Shown here: piece after piece, positions 1 to 6,900 of the stretch
Numbering within the stretch: position 1 is the stretch's first letter
Layout of the letters: every line of letters begins with the position of its first letter
Source: an uncultured Propionibacteriaceae bacterium
Lineage (GTDB): Bacteria > Actinomycetota > Actinomycetes > Propionibacteriales > Propionibacteriaceae
Direction of reading: 5' to 3'
Length of the DNA: 26,833 nt
NCBI GenBank assembly: GCA_936924635.1
Contig: CAKZHP010000003.1
Location: forward strand, 1 to 26,833
Program-made: the position numbers and the translations under genes
Notes under the pieces: model-generated
What the model saw: the letters and a program-made list of their open reading frames with translations, nothing else
What the model was told of the DNA's origin: nothing
Databases searched by the model: none

Positions 1-53
1 TACGGCGACCACCGAGATCTACACTCTTTCCCTACACGACGCTCTTCCGATCT
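1..53 (+). other. Illumina adapter (non-genomic contamination)
   Basis: These 53 bases match the Illumina P5/TruSeq universal adapter exactly, lacking only its first five bases, and end in the diagnostic GCTCTTCCGATCT. The genomic insert begins at base 54, in the middle of a coding frame. This marks the end of a draft contig assembled from incompletely trimmed reads. Confidence 0.98.
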
Positions 54-812
54 CTTGTCCTTCTCGCGCCCGGCAGCACCGACCCCCACGTCACCTCGGT
101 CGCCCACGAGCTCCGCCGCCAGCTGCAGACGATGCGTCCCGAGATCCCGGTGCACGTCGCCTTCCTCGACCAGTGCCCGCCGACCGGCCCGCAGGTGGTC
201 CAGACGCTGGTCGGCCGCGGTCACGAGGAGATCGTGCTCGTGCCGCTGCAGCTCAGCACGGCGGTCGCCAGCGGGGTCGCCTCCGAGACGCTGCTGCACC
301 GGGTCCGCGCCGCTCACCCCGGCACCAGCTTTGCGATGGCCCGCCCGGTGGGCCCGTCGCCGAGCCTCCTCACCGTGGTGGACGAGCGGCTGCGCGCGGC
401 CGTCAGCGGCTCCCGCACCCTGGAGCTCGACGGTCTCGTCCTGCTCGCCGAGGGTGGCGCCGACCGGCGCGGGCAAGCCCTGCTGGCCCGCCGTGTGCGG
501 CAATGGTCGACGCACCACAAGCTTCCCTGCGTCACCGCCGTCGGTGACGGGTCCGGCCCCGACATGGGGAGCGCCATCGCCTCGCTGCGTGCCCAGGGCC
601 GCCGTCACATCGCGGTCGGCTCTCTCGTCCTCGCCGCGGACGAGCAGTACGTGGAGCAGGCGCAGATCGCCGTCCGGCTCGGCGCCGTCGCCGTCGGCAC
701 CCCCGTCGGCTGCCACCGCGAGCTTCTGGACCTGATCCTGGCCCGCTACGCGTACGCCTCCATGGAGCTGCTGCACTTCGACATCGAGGACGAGGTCACC
801 GCGGCCGTCTGA
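54..812 (+). CDS. Sirohydrochlorin chelatase (CbiX)-like protein, 5' partial, degenerate active site
   Basis: The frame is open from the first genomic base and lacks its start because the contig ends here. The visible 252 residues form two CbiX-like lobes. The first begins LVLLAPGSTDPHV and continues to VAFLDQ and EIVLVPLQLS. The second begins LVLLAEGGADRRG and ends AVAVGTPVGCHRELLDLILARY, close to the usual CbiX C-terminus (G-x-H-P-x-L-x-x-x-V-x-x-R). CbiX enzymes insert Co or Fe into sirohydrochlorin using a His in the AHGS motif and a second His after the PLLL strand. Here AHGS reads APGS, and the segment after PLQLS (TAVASGVASETL) has no His. A chelatase activity is therefore doubtful, and the protein may be a non-catalytic relative. 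No sirohaem or cobalamin genes are nearby. An internal ATG at 132 is only a secondary start, because homology continues upstream of it. Confidence 0.8.
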   Translation, partial: LVLLAPGSTDPHVTSVAHELRRQLQTMRPEIPVHVAFLDQCPPTGPQVVQTLVGRGHEEIVLVPLQLSTAVASGVASETLLHRVRAAHPGTSFAMARPVGPSPSLLTVVDERLRAAVSGSRTLELDGLVLLAEGGADRRGQALLARRVRQWSTHHKLPCVTAVGDGSGPDMGSAIASLRAQGRRHIAVGSLVLAADEQYVEQAQIAVRLGAVAVGTPVGCHRELLDLILARYAYASMELLHFDIEDEVTAAV

Positions 813-833
813 CCTGGACCTGCCACAGGCCCT

Positions 834-866
834 ACGGCACTGCTCGACCACGTCGAGCAGTGCCGT
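834..866. terminator. Perfect 15-bp stem hairpin after the CbiX-like gene
   Basis: The left arm (834-848) and right arm (852-866) are perfect complements around a CAC loop, 22 nt after the stop codon. There is no T tract, as is common for high-GC actinobacterial intrinsic terminators. Confidence 0.7.
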
Positions 867-1049
867 GCGCATCTCTCCCCGTCCAGACTCGACCGCGCCA
901 CGGACCCAGCCCCGCACCGTCCCACGCGGCAGTGCGCGCGCGGTCGGTCCGCTGCCGTCCGCATCCGGCGCACCGGCTCAGGCAGAGCGCGTGCGCCTGC
1001 TCGCGTGGTTCGATCAGTGCCAGGTCGGTCGGCACTCAGCGGTCCGCCA

Positions 1050-1362
1050 GGCGCTCCATGGCTCATCGCAGCTCCGGCTCCGCCACCACCCCGGAGTGCA
1101 AGGTCTCGTAACCATCGGCACGGTGGGGGCGAGGCTCGCCGTCCGACAGGCATCGGCGAACCTCGCCAGCGCGAACGCGGCGTCGTAGTGGTCCTCGCCG
1201 TCGTCCACCTGGTCACGGACGCGAAACGCCCGATCGTCCAGCTCGCCGACGCGATCTCTGCTGCGCACGGCGTCCTGGCCGACTGCCCTGACACTCTACC
1301 AGCTGCCCGGCGCCCTCGGCGCCGGCCTTGCTGCGAAGCATCGCTGCCACCGCGTCAGCCAC
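1050..1362 (-). pseudogene. Possible gene remnant with frameshifts (unidentified)
   Basis: The 867-1354 stretch has no convincing intact gene. On the minus strand, coding-like codon usage appears in short pieces that change frame. One piece starts at GTG 1362 and reads VADAVAAMLRSKAG. A second covers roughly 1287-1115, with GELDDRAFRVRDQVDD and then DAAFALARFADA. A third, 1116-1063, reads DGYETLHSGVVAEPELR and stops. Together they look like one helical protein broken by at least two frameshifts, but I do not recognise a family. The alternative is that it is plain non-coding high-GC DNA, which can mimic coding sequence. Confidence 0.25.
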
Positions 1363-1489
1363 CGACCGGACGCCGGCTCCTCTCGGCAGCCGAACGGACC
1401 AGGTCGCTCAGCTCCGGGTTCCTTGAAGCGGGCCTCGTCACCATCGGCGGGTCCTGGGCCCAGCCGCGGCCCTGCCGGTGATCAGACAT
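1355..1489 (-). CDS. Possible 44-residue ORF coupled to ppk2
   Basis: Its ATG (1489-1487) overlaps the TGA of the PPK2 gene as TGATG, the same arrangement seen between DUF3000 and RNase D in this window. The product would be 44 residues, beginning MSDHRQGRGW and ending RSAAERSRRPVGG, with no recognisable domain. It may be the intact head of the degenerate stretch that follows, or a chance ORF. The overlap is the only real support. Confidence 0.25.
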   Translation of the reverse strand: MSDHRQGRGWAQDPPMVTRPASRNPELSDLVRSAAERSRRPVGG

Positions 1490-2364
1490 CAGCTGGCCGC
1501 GACCCGGGCCTTCTCGGTCGCCACGTCGAAGGAGGCGGCCGGCCACTGCGGATCGATCGCCAGCAGGTGCTCGTGCAGCAGCGTGGCCACCGCCCAGTTG
1601 CGGTACCACTTGCGGTCGGCGGGGATCACGAACCACGGCGCGAGCTCGGTCGAGCAGCGGCTGAGGGCGGCCTCGTACGCCGCCTGGTACTGGGCCCACT
1701 TGGCGCGCACGTCGACGTCGCCGGGGTTGTACTTCCAGTACTTCTTCGGGTCGGCCAGCCGCGCGGCCAGCCGCTCCTTCTGCTCCTCGGGAGAGATGTG
1801 GAGGAAGCACTTGATGATGGTCGTGCCGCTGGCGGCGACGTCAGCCTCCCAGGCGTTGATCTCGTCGTAGCGAGCGCCCCAGACCGCAGGCTCGACCAGG
1901 TTCTCCACGCGCACCACCAGCACGTCCTCGTACTGGCTGCGGTCGAAGATGCCGATCATCCCCGGCCGCGGCAGCGCATTGGTGATGCGCCACAGGTAGC
2001 CGTGCTCGCGCTCCTCCTTGGTGGGCGCCTTGAACGACGTAAGCTGCAGCCCAGCGGCGTTCATCATCCCGAAGACGTGCGTGACCGTACCGCCCTTGCC
2101 GGAGGTGTCCATGCCCTGCAGCACCACGAGCACCCGCTTCGGGTCCTGGGGATAGCGCCCGCCGGCGTACAGGCGCTCCTGCAGGTCGCTGAGCTCGGGC
2201 GCCATGGCCTCCCGCAGCTGCTCGGCGTCCTTCTTGCCCTTGCCCGGGAAACCCGGGGTCGCCCTGGTGTCGTACGAGGTCAGGTCGACCGTGGAACCCG
2301 GCTGCACCTTGAGCAGGTCTCGCAGGCGTCCGGAGTCATGAGAGGCGATGTCGCTGGCAGGCAT
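1489..2364 (-). CDS. ppk2: PPK2-family polyphosphate kinase
   Basis: This is a 291-residue PPK2 enzyme, which transfers phosphate between polyphosphate and nucleoside di- or monophosphates in the cytoplasm. The Walker A loop is GMDTSGKGGT (residues 84-93), the Walker B-type segment is FDRSQYED (140-147), and the basic lid KKYWKYNPGDVDVR lies at about 208-221. These are the three hallmarks of the family, and the length fits single-domain PPK2. The ATG at 2364 (MPASDIAS) is preferred over an upstream in-frame start that would add 12 residues without homology. The gene is third in a minus-strand run (LigD-Pol, TauE/SafE, PPK2), 41 bp after the TauE stop. Whether it makes NDPs or NTPs (class I, II or III) cannot be decided by eye. 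Confidence 0.93.
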   Translation of the reverse strand: MPASDIASHDSGRLRDLLKVQPGSTVDLTSYDTRATPGFPGKGKKDAEQLREAMAPELSDLQERLYAGGRYPQDPKRVLVVLQGMDTSGKGGTVTHVFGMMNAAGLQLTSFKAPTKEEREHGYLWRITNALPRPGMIGIFDRSQYEDVLVVRVENLVEPAVWGARYDEINAWEADVAASGTTIIKCFLHISPEEQKERLAARLADPKKYWKYNPGDVDVRAKWAQYQAAYEAALSRCSTELAPWFVIPADRKWYRNWAVATLLHEHLLAIDPQWPAASFDVATEKARVAAS

Positions 2365-2405
2365 GGCGCACAGTCTGCCCCACCGGGCGACGAGCGGCAC
2401 GTGGC

Positions 2406-3200
2406 TCAGGCGTCGGGCCGGCGCCTCGCCTGGAGCACCATGTTGATGATCACCGCGGCCAGGAAGACGGCGAAGACCACGTTCGCCGCGCGGGGGGAGA
2501 TGAGCTGCGAGACGTACGCGCCGGCGGCCGATGTCAGACAGGCAGCGGCCCCGACGGTGACACCGGCACGGATGTCGGCGCTGCGGCGCCGGTAGTTGGC
2601 GATGCTCCCCGACACGGCGGTCGGGATCATCATCAGCAGCGACGACCCCTTCGCGACCAGGTCGCTGACACCGAACAGCACGATCAGCGCCGGGACCACG
2701 ACGATTCCGCCGCCGACGCCGAGCAGCCCGGAGAGCACGCCCGTCACCAGACCGAGGGCCACCAGCCCCGCCATCGACGCGGGCGTGGGCGCGAACACCG
2801 CCGTACGCACCGGCGTGGTGAGGAAGAGCTGCACCGCCACCACCACGAGGAACGCGATGAACACCCAGCGCACGACGGGCACGGGGAGTCGGCTCAGCAG
2901 CCAGGCCCCGAGCTGTGCGCCCACCACGGACCCCGCCGCCAGCACCAGCGCGACGAGCACGTCCACGTGCCCGGCGAGGGCGTAGCTGACCACGCCGACC
3001 ACAGCGGTCGGGATGATCGACACCAGCGACGTGCCTGAGGCGAGCTTGCGGGGGAACCGGGCGAGGGTGACCAGGGCCGGCACGATGACGATGCCGCCGC
3101 CCACGCCGAACAGCCCGGAGAGGAACCCGGCCACCAGTCCGATCCCCACCAGGGCGAGGGTCGGTCGCCCCCGACCGGAGGTCGCCGCCTGCGTGCTCAT
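2406..3200 (-). CDS. TauE/SafE-family membrane permease
   Basis: This 264-residue integral membrane protein belongs to the TauE/SafE (formerly DUF81) family of putative sulfite, sulfoacetate or other organic-anion exporters. It shows the internal duplication typical of the family: GFLSGLFGVGGGIVIVPAL (residues 25-43) recurs as GVLSGLLGVGGGIVVVPAL (154-172). About eight hydrophobic segments are visible, with a short cytoplasmic linker in the middle. The ATG at 3200 overlaps the TGA of the upstream LigD gene (ATGA), implying translational coupling. Longer in-frame versions reach into the LigD gene and are not needed. The substrate cannot be inferred, since neither neighbour is a sulfur-metabolism gene. 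Confidence 0.9.
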   Translation of the reverse strand: MSTQAATSGRGRPTLALVGIGLVAGFLSGLFGVGGGIVIVPALVTLARFPRKLASGTSLVSIIPTAVVGVVSYALAGHVDVLVALVLAAGSVVGAQLGAWLLSRLPVPVVRWVFIAFLVVVAVQLFLTTPVRTAVFAPTPASMAGLVALGLVTGVLSGLLGVGGGIVVVPALIVLFGVSDLVAKGSSLLMMIPTAVSGSIANYRRRSADIRAGVTVGAAACLTSAAGAYVSQLISPRAANVVFAVFLAAVIINMVLQARRRPDA

Positions 3201-4264
3201 GCGTCGCCCTTGGGCCAGTTCTCGGCGTTCATGCGGCTCGGCTGCACACGCGGTGGCTCGCCGGGCATCTTCGGGTACTCCGGCGGGTATGGCATCTCGC
3301 CCTGACCTGCCGTCGCGTCGCGGTCGTACCACTCCACGGCGGTGCCGACCGGCCGCGGCGCCGACGCCTCCAGGGCCGCCCACACATCACCGCGCTCGGC
3401 GAACCGCGCCGGCATCGTGAGCACCGTGAAGTCGTCCGGGTGCGCATCGGGCACCTCGTCCCAGGTCAGCGGCGCCGAGACCCGGGCCTCCGCCGTCGGG
3501 CGTACGGAGTAGGCCGACGCCATCAGCCGGTCGCGCGCCATCTGGTTGAAGTCGACGAAGATCCGCTCCCCCCGCTCCTCCTTCCACCACGCCGTGGTGA
3601 CGATGTCGGGCAGGCGGCGCTCGAGCTCCCGGCCCACGGCGATGGCGGCGTGGCGCGCGTCGATGAAGGAGGTGGGCGTGACCCGGGCGAAGACGTGCAG
3701 GCCACGACCGCCGGAGGTCTTCGGGAACCCCTCCAGACCGGCGTCGGCGAGCACCTCCCGCAGCACCAGGGCCGCCTGCCGCGCCTGCTCGTACGTCGCC
3801 CCAGGCTGCGGGTCGAGGTCGAGACGGAGCTGGTCGACGTCGTCGGTGCGGGGGTGGCGTACGGGCCAGGGGTGGAACCGCAGCGTGCCGAGGTTGACCA
3901 TCCAGACGATCGTGGCGAGGTCGGCAGGGGCGACCTCCGTCGCCCGGCGCCCGGAGGGGAACGTCACCTCGGTGGTCTGCACCCACTCGGGCATGCCCCG
4001 GGTGGGGGCATTCTTCTGGTAGAACGCATCACCCTTGGGGTTGCCGGGCGCCAGCAGCGACGAGGTGGCCGTCACCCCTTCTGGCCAGCGCTCCATCGCC
4101 GTCGGCCGGTCCTTGAGCGCGGCGAGGATGCCGTCGCCGACCGCCAGGACGTACTGCACGACGTCGAGCTTGGTGAGGCCCAGCTCGGGGAAGTAGACCT
4201 TGCTCGGGCTGGAGACCCGGACCTCACGTCCTGACGCCTCGACGGCGGTGGCTTCCTTCGGCAC
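3197..4264 (-). CDS. Stand-alone LigD-type polymerase domain (AEP primase-polymerase, NHEJ)
   Basis: This 355-residue protein matches the polymerase (primase-like) domain of bacterial LigD, which fills gaps with NTPs or dNTPs during non-homologous end joining. Visible motifs are the metal-binding DLDP (D149, D151), the nucleotide-binding KTSGGRGLHV (182-191) and IFVDFNQ with the third acidic residue D238. No ligase or phosphoesterase domain is fused, and no Ku or ligase gene lies in the window, so partners would be encoded elsewhere. The GTG at 4264 is six bases from a TAGGCT -10 box, pointing to a leaderless mRNA. The gene heads the LigD-TauE-PPK2 run and is divergent from msrB with only 35 bp between them. 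Confidence 0.92.
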   Translation of the reverse strand: MPKEATAVEASGREVRVSSPSKVYFPELGLTKLDVVQYVLAVGDGILAALKDRPTAMERWPEGVTATSSLLAPGNPKGDAFYQKNAPTRGMPEWVQTTEVTFPSGRRATEVAPADLATIVWMVNLGTLRFHPWPVRHPRTDDVDQLRLDLDPQPGATYEQARQAALVLREVLADAGLEGFPKTSGGRGLHVFARVTPTSFIDARHAAIAVGRELERRLPDIVTTAWWKEERGERIFVDFNQMARDRLMASAYSVRPTAEARVSAPLTWDEVPDAHPDDFTVLTMPARFAERGDVWAALEASAPRPVGTAVEWYDRDATAGQGEMPYPPEYPKMPGEPPRVQPSRMNAENWPKGDA

Positions 4265-4270
4265 CTGGGT

Positions 4271-4276
4271 AGCCTA
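4271..4276 (-). promoter_or_regulatory. -10 box of LigD-Pol (leaderless)
   Basis: TAGGCT on the minus strand is followed by six bases and then the GTG start at 4264. This leaves no room for a Shine-Dalgarno sequence. A partial -35 (GCCGAC, 4294-4299) sits 17 bp upstream. Confidence 0.6.
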
Positions 4277-4299
4277 GGCCCGAACCCGAGGAGGTCGGC

Positions 4300-4719
4300 A
4301 TGGATCAGGTCCCCGAGCTGAAGATCGTCAAGACCGAGGACGAGTGGCGGGCACAGCTCACCCCGTTCGAGTTCCACGTGCTGCGTGAGGCCGGCACGGA
4401 GCGGGCTGGCACCGGCGAGTACGAGCGGACGAAGACCGCTGGCGTCTACCACTGCCGCGCCTGCGACGCCGAGCTGTTCCGCTCCGAGGAGAAGTTCGAC
4501 AGCCACTGCGGGTGGCCGTCCTTCTGGGCCCCCCTGGCGGGCGATCGGGTGCTGTACATCGAGGACACCACGCTGGGCATGCGCCGCGTCGAGGTGCGCT
4601 GCGCCTCCTGCGGGTCCCATCTGGGCCACGTCTTCCACGGCGAGGGGTACGGCAACCCCACCGACGACCGGTACTGCATCAACTCCGTGAGCCTGCGCCT
4701 GGAGCCCACGGCCGACTGA
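4300..4719 (+). CDS. msrB: Peptide-methionine (R)-S-oxide reductase MsrB
   Basis: This 139-residue enzyme reduces methionine-R-sulfoxide in proteins. The structural zinc is held by two CxxC pairs (C52/C55 and C101/C104). The catalytic Cys is C126 in RYCINSVSL, and C70 in SHCGWPSF occupies the usual resolving position. GWPSF (71-75) and HLGHVF (107-112) are conserved family blocks, and the length is typical. The ATG at 4300 follows a clear ribosome binding site (GAGGAGG, 4288-4294), unlike its leaderless neighbours. It is divergently arranged with the LigD gene, and DUF3000 follows 107 bp downstream from its own promoter. Confidence 0.96.
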   Translation: MDQVPELKIVKTEDEWRAQLTPFEFHVLREAGTERAGTGEYERTKTAGVYHCRACDAELFRSEEKFDSHCGWPSFWAPLAGDRVLYIEDTTLGMRRVEVRCASCGSHLGHVFHGEGYGNPTDDRYCINSVSLRLEPTAD

Positions 4720-4813
4720 GGCGCCCTGCCGCGGTGTCGACCCGTCGACTCCGTACGGCCAGGGAGGTCGACGCCCGCTCGGCGTGCCTGCGGGCGCACG
4801 CCGTACGCATCCG

Positions 4814-4819
4814 TAGGCT
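4814..4819 (+). promoter_or_regulatory. -10 box of DUF3000-RNase D (leaderless)
   Basis: TAGGCT lies seven bases upstream of the GTG at 4827, the spacing expected when transcription starts at the initiation codon itself. No clear -35 was found. Confidence 0.6.
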
Positions 4820-4826
4820 GCGCCGT

Positions 4827-5414
4827 GTGACCGCACGAACGCAGCATCGCCAGCCCGCCGGCTTCGCCGGGGTCGCGGCCGACCTCCGTGCGGCGCAGTG
4901 GCGCCCCGAGATCGTGATCGAGGAGATGCCGTCGCCCCAGCGGATCGCTCCGTTCTCCGTCGCGCTCGGCGCCGACGTGGTGGTGGGTGGGGACGACATC
5001 GGGTCGGGGCGGCTCGTGCTGCTGCACGACCCGGTCGGCAACGAGGCGTGGCGCGGTACGTACAGGTGCGTCACCTTCGCCAAGGCCCAGGTGGAGCCCG
5101 AGATGGTGCGTGACCCGTTGCTCGCCGACGTCGGCTGGAGCTGGCTGATCGACGCGCTGTCGACCCATGACGCGGAGTTCACCGAGGCCAGCGGCACTGT
5201 GACCGCCGTGATCTCGACCCCGTTCGGCGAGCTGGCCGGCGACCCGGGCAACGCCGAGGTGGAGATCCGTGCGTCCTGGACGCCCCTGCTCGAGGACGGC
5301 CAGTCGATCACCGCCCATCTGGCGGCCTGGCAGGACCTGCTGTGCATGACGGCGGGCCTGCCGCCGATCCCGCCGGGCGTGGTGGCCCTGCAGACGAAGC
5401 GACCGCGCCGCTGA
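4827..5414 (+). CDS. DUF3000 family protein
   Basis: This 195-residue cytoplasmic protein belongs to the actinobacterial DUF3000 family, whose function is unknown. Recognisable segments are FAGVAADLRAAQWRPEI near the start, IAPFSVALGADV, RLVLLHDPVGNEAWRGTYRCVTF in the middle and WLIDALSTHDAEF later. It ends HLAAWQDLLCMTAGLPPIPPG before a basic tail. The GTG at 4827 is chosen because a -10 box lies just upstream and homology starts within the first ten residues. The stop overlaps the ATG of the RNase D gene by one base (TGATG), so the two are probably translated together. The pairing of DUF3000 with RNase D next to dxs is conserved in actinobacteria (Rv2680-Rv2682c in M. tuberculosis). Confidence 0.88.
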   Translation: MTARTQHRQPAGFAGVAADLRAAQWRPEIVIEEMPSPQRIAPFSVALGADVVVGGDDIGSGRLVLLHDPVGNEAWRGTYRCVTFAKAQVEPEMVRDPLLADVGWSWLIDALSTHDAEFTEASGTVTAVISTPFGELAGDPGNAEVEIRASWTPLLEDGQSITAHLAAWQDLLCMTAGLPPIPPGVVALQTKRPRR

Positions 5415-6706
5415 TGTCCGATCGCCCCACCGACGAGGAGCTCGAGCCCGACATCCCCGTCCGGAGCGCACCGCTGCAGGGTGTGCCCCCGCTGGTCGTG
5501 ACCGACGCCCAGGTGCTGGCTCTGGCCTCACGCCTCGCGACGGGGTCCGGGCCCGTGGCGATCGACACCGAGCGTGCCCACGGCTACCGCTACACGGGCC
5601 GGGCCTACCTGATCCAGATCGCGCGCGCCGACGTGGGCATCGCCCTGGTCGACCCGTTGCCGATCAGCGGCGGCGCCTTCGCGGAGCTCCAGGCAGCCAT
5701 CGCCGACCAGGAGTGGATCATCCACGCCGCCGCCCAGGACCTCCCCTGCCTGGTCGAGCTGGGGCTGGTGCCGCAGCGGTTGTTCGACACCGAGCTCGCC
5801 GCGCGCCTCCTCGGCTACCCCCGGGTGGCGCTGGGAACGCTGACGGAGACCCTGCTCGGCGTACGGCTGCTCAAGGAGCACAGCGCCGCCGACTGGTCGA
5901 CCCGGCCGCTCCCGTCCGACTGGCTGGCGTACGCCGCCCTCGACGTCGAGCTGCTCGGCGAGCTGCGCGACCTGCTGGCGGCCGAGCTCCAGGAGCAGGG
6001 CAAGAGCGACTGGGCGGCCGAGGAGTTCGCCCATCTCGTGACGCAGTGCACGGTGCCGGTCACGCCGCGACAGGATCCCTGGCGGCGCACCTCGGGCATC
6101 CATGGTGTACGCAGCCCGCTCGGTTTGGCGGTCGTGAGAGAACTCTGGCAGGAGCGGGACCGGATCTGCCGCGAGCTCGACAAGGCACCGGGGCGGGTGC
6201 TCGGCGACGAGGCCATCGTCACGCTCGCTGCCGGCATCAAGCGCCACCCGGTCACGGTGACCCGTAACGACCTGCGCGCCATCTCCCGCTTCAACCGGCG
6301 GGAGGCGCGGCGCTACGAGACCAGCTGGCTCTCCGCGGTCCAGCGAGCCCTCGAGCTGCCGCGGTCGGGGCTCCCGCCGGCCAACGTGCCGTCGGAGGGA
6401 CCGCCCCAGCCACGGTCCTGGGCGTCGCGGGACCCGGAGGCGGCACGCCGCTGGGACCTCGCCCGTGGCCGCCTGCTGGCCCTGGCCGAGGAGAAGAACC
6501 TCCCGATCGAGAACCTGGTCGGGCCCGACCCCCTGCGTCGTCTGCTGTGGCAGCCCCGGGGCACGGACGCCGGGTCCGTCGACGCCCAGCTGGCGGAGAT
6601 GGGTGTACGGCCCTGGCAGCGCGCGCTCGTCGTCCCGGTGCTCGTCGACGCCCTCGCCGAGGCGGCAGCGGCCCCGCCGCCGGACGGTGATCCGAGCAAG
6701 AGCTAG
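5414..6706 (+). CDS. rnd: RNase D-like 3'-5' exoribonuclease with HRDC domain
   Basis: This 430-residue protein of the RNase D family trims RNA 3' ends. The DEDDy exonuclease residues are visible: D51 and E53 in AIDTERAHGYRY, D109 in IIHAAAQDLPCL, and Y173/D177 in YAALDVELL. A helical HRDC nucleic-acid-binding domain follows at about 235-320 (LWQERDRICRELDKAPGRVL, then IKRHPVTVTRNDLRAI). A second HRDC-like helical segment lies near 350-420. Homology begins after the ATG at 5414, which overlaps the DUF3000 stop. The gene converges on dxs. Confidence 0.93.
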   Translation: MSDRPTDEELEPDIPVRSAPLQGVPPLVVTDAQVLALASRLATGSGPVAIDTERAHGYRYTGRAYLIQIARADVGIALVDPLPISGGAFAELQAAIADQEWIIHAAAQDLPCLVELGLVPQRLFDTELAARLLGYPRVALGTLTETLLGVRLLKEHSAADWSTRPLPSDWLAYAALDVELLGELRDLLAAELQEQGKSDWAAEEFAHLVTQCTVPVTPRQDPWRRTSGIHGVRSPLGLAVVRELWQERDRICRELDKAPGRVLGDEAIVTLAAGIKRHPVTVTRNDLRAISRFNRREARRYETSWLSAVQRALELPRSGLPPANVPSEGPPQPRSWASRDPEAARRWDLARGRLLALAEEKNLPIENLVGPDPLRRLLWQPRGTDAGSVDAQLAEMGVRPWQRALVVPVLVDALAEAAAAPPPDGDPSKS

Positions 6707-6715
6707 ACCCCCCTC

Positions 6716-6827
6716 GGTCGAGCACGCAGAACCCAAGCTCGTCGGCGCTGCGCGCAGCCGAGCCTCGACCCGCCGGTTGAGCAAGCAGAACCGAGCGTGC
6801 GAGGGTCCTGCGCGTCGAAACCCGACC
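6716..6827. repeat. Two REP-like imperfect palindromic repeat units
   Basis: Unit 1 (6716-6770) runs from GGTCGAGCACGCAGAACC to CTCGACC. Unit 2 (6775-6827) runs from GGTTGAGCAAGCAGAACC to GTCGAAACCCGACC. Both begin with nearly the same 18-mer and have roughly complementary ends. They resemble the dispersed GGTTGAGCA...GTCGAAACC intergenic repeats that I know from Nocardioides-type genomes. They sit between two convergent genes. Confidence 0.5.
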
Positions 6828-6845
6828 CGGCGGCGCGCAGCGGCG

Positions 6846-6882
6846 CCAGGGCGTGTCTGCTGCCGACCTCAGGACGCCCTGG
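6846..6882. terminator. Hairpin between convergent rnd and dxs
   Basis: CCAGGGCGT (6846-6854) pairs perfectly with ACGCCCTGG (6874-6882) around a 19-nt loop. It is placed to end transcripts from either side. There is no T tract. Confidence 0.45.
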
Positions 6883-6900
6883 AGCCGCCAGCGGGCAGGG

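Noticed and set aside
813..1354. Plus-strand gene between the CbiX-like gene and ppk2
   Set aside because: Open frames there are Arg/Pro/Ala-rich with no start signal or recognisable motif. The minus strand gives more coding-like, though broken, sequence.
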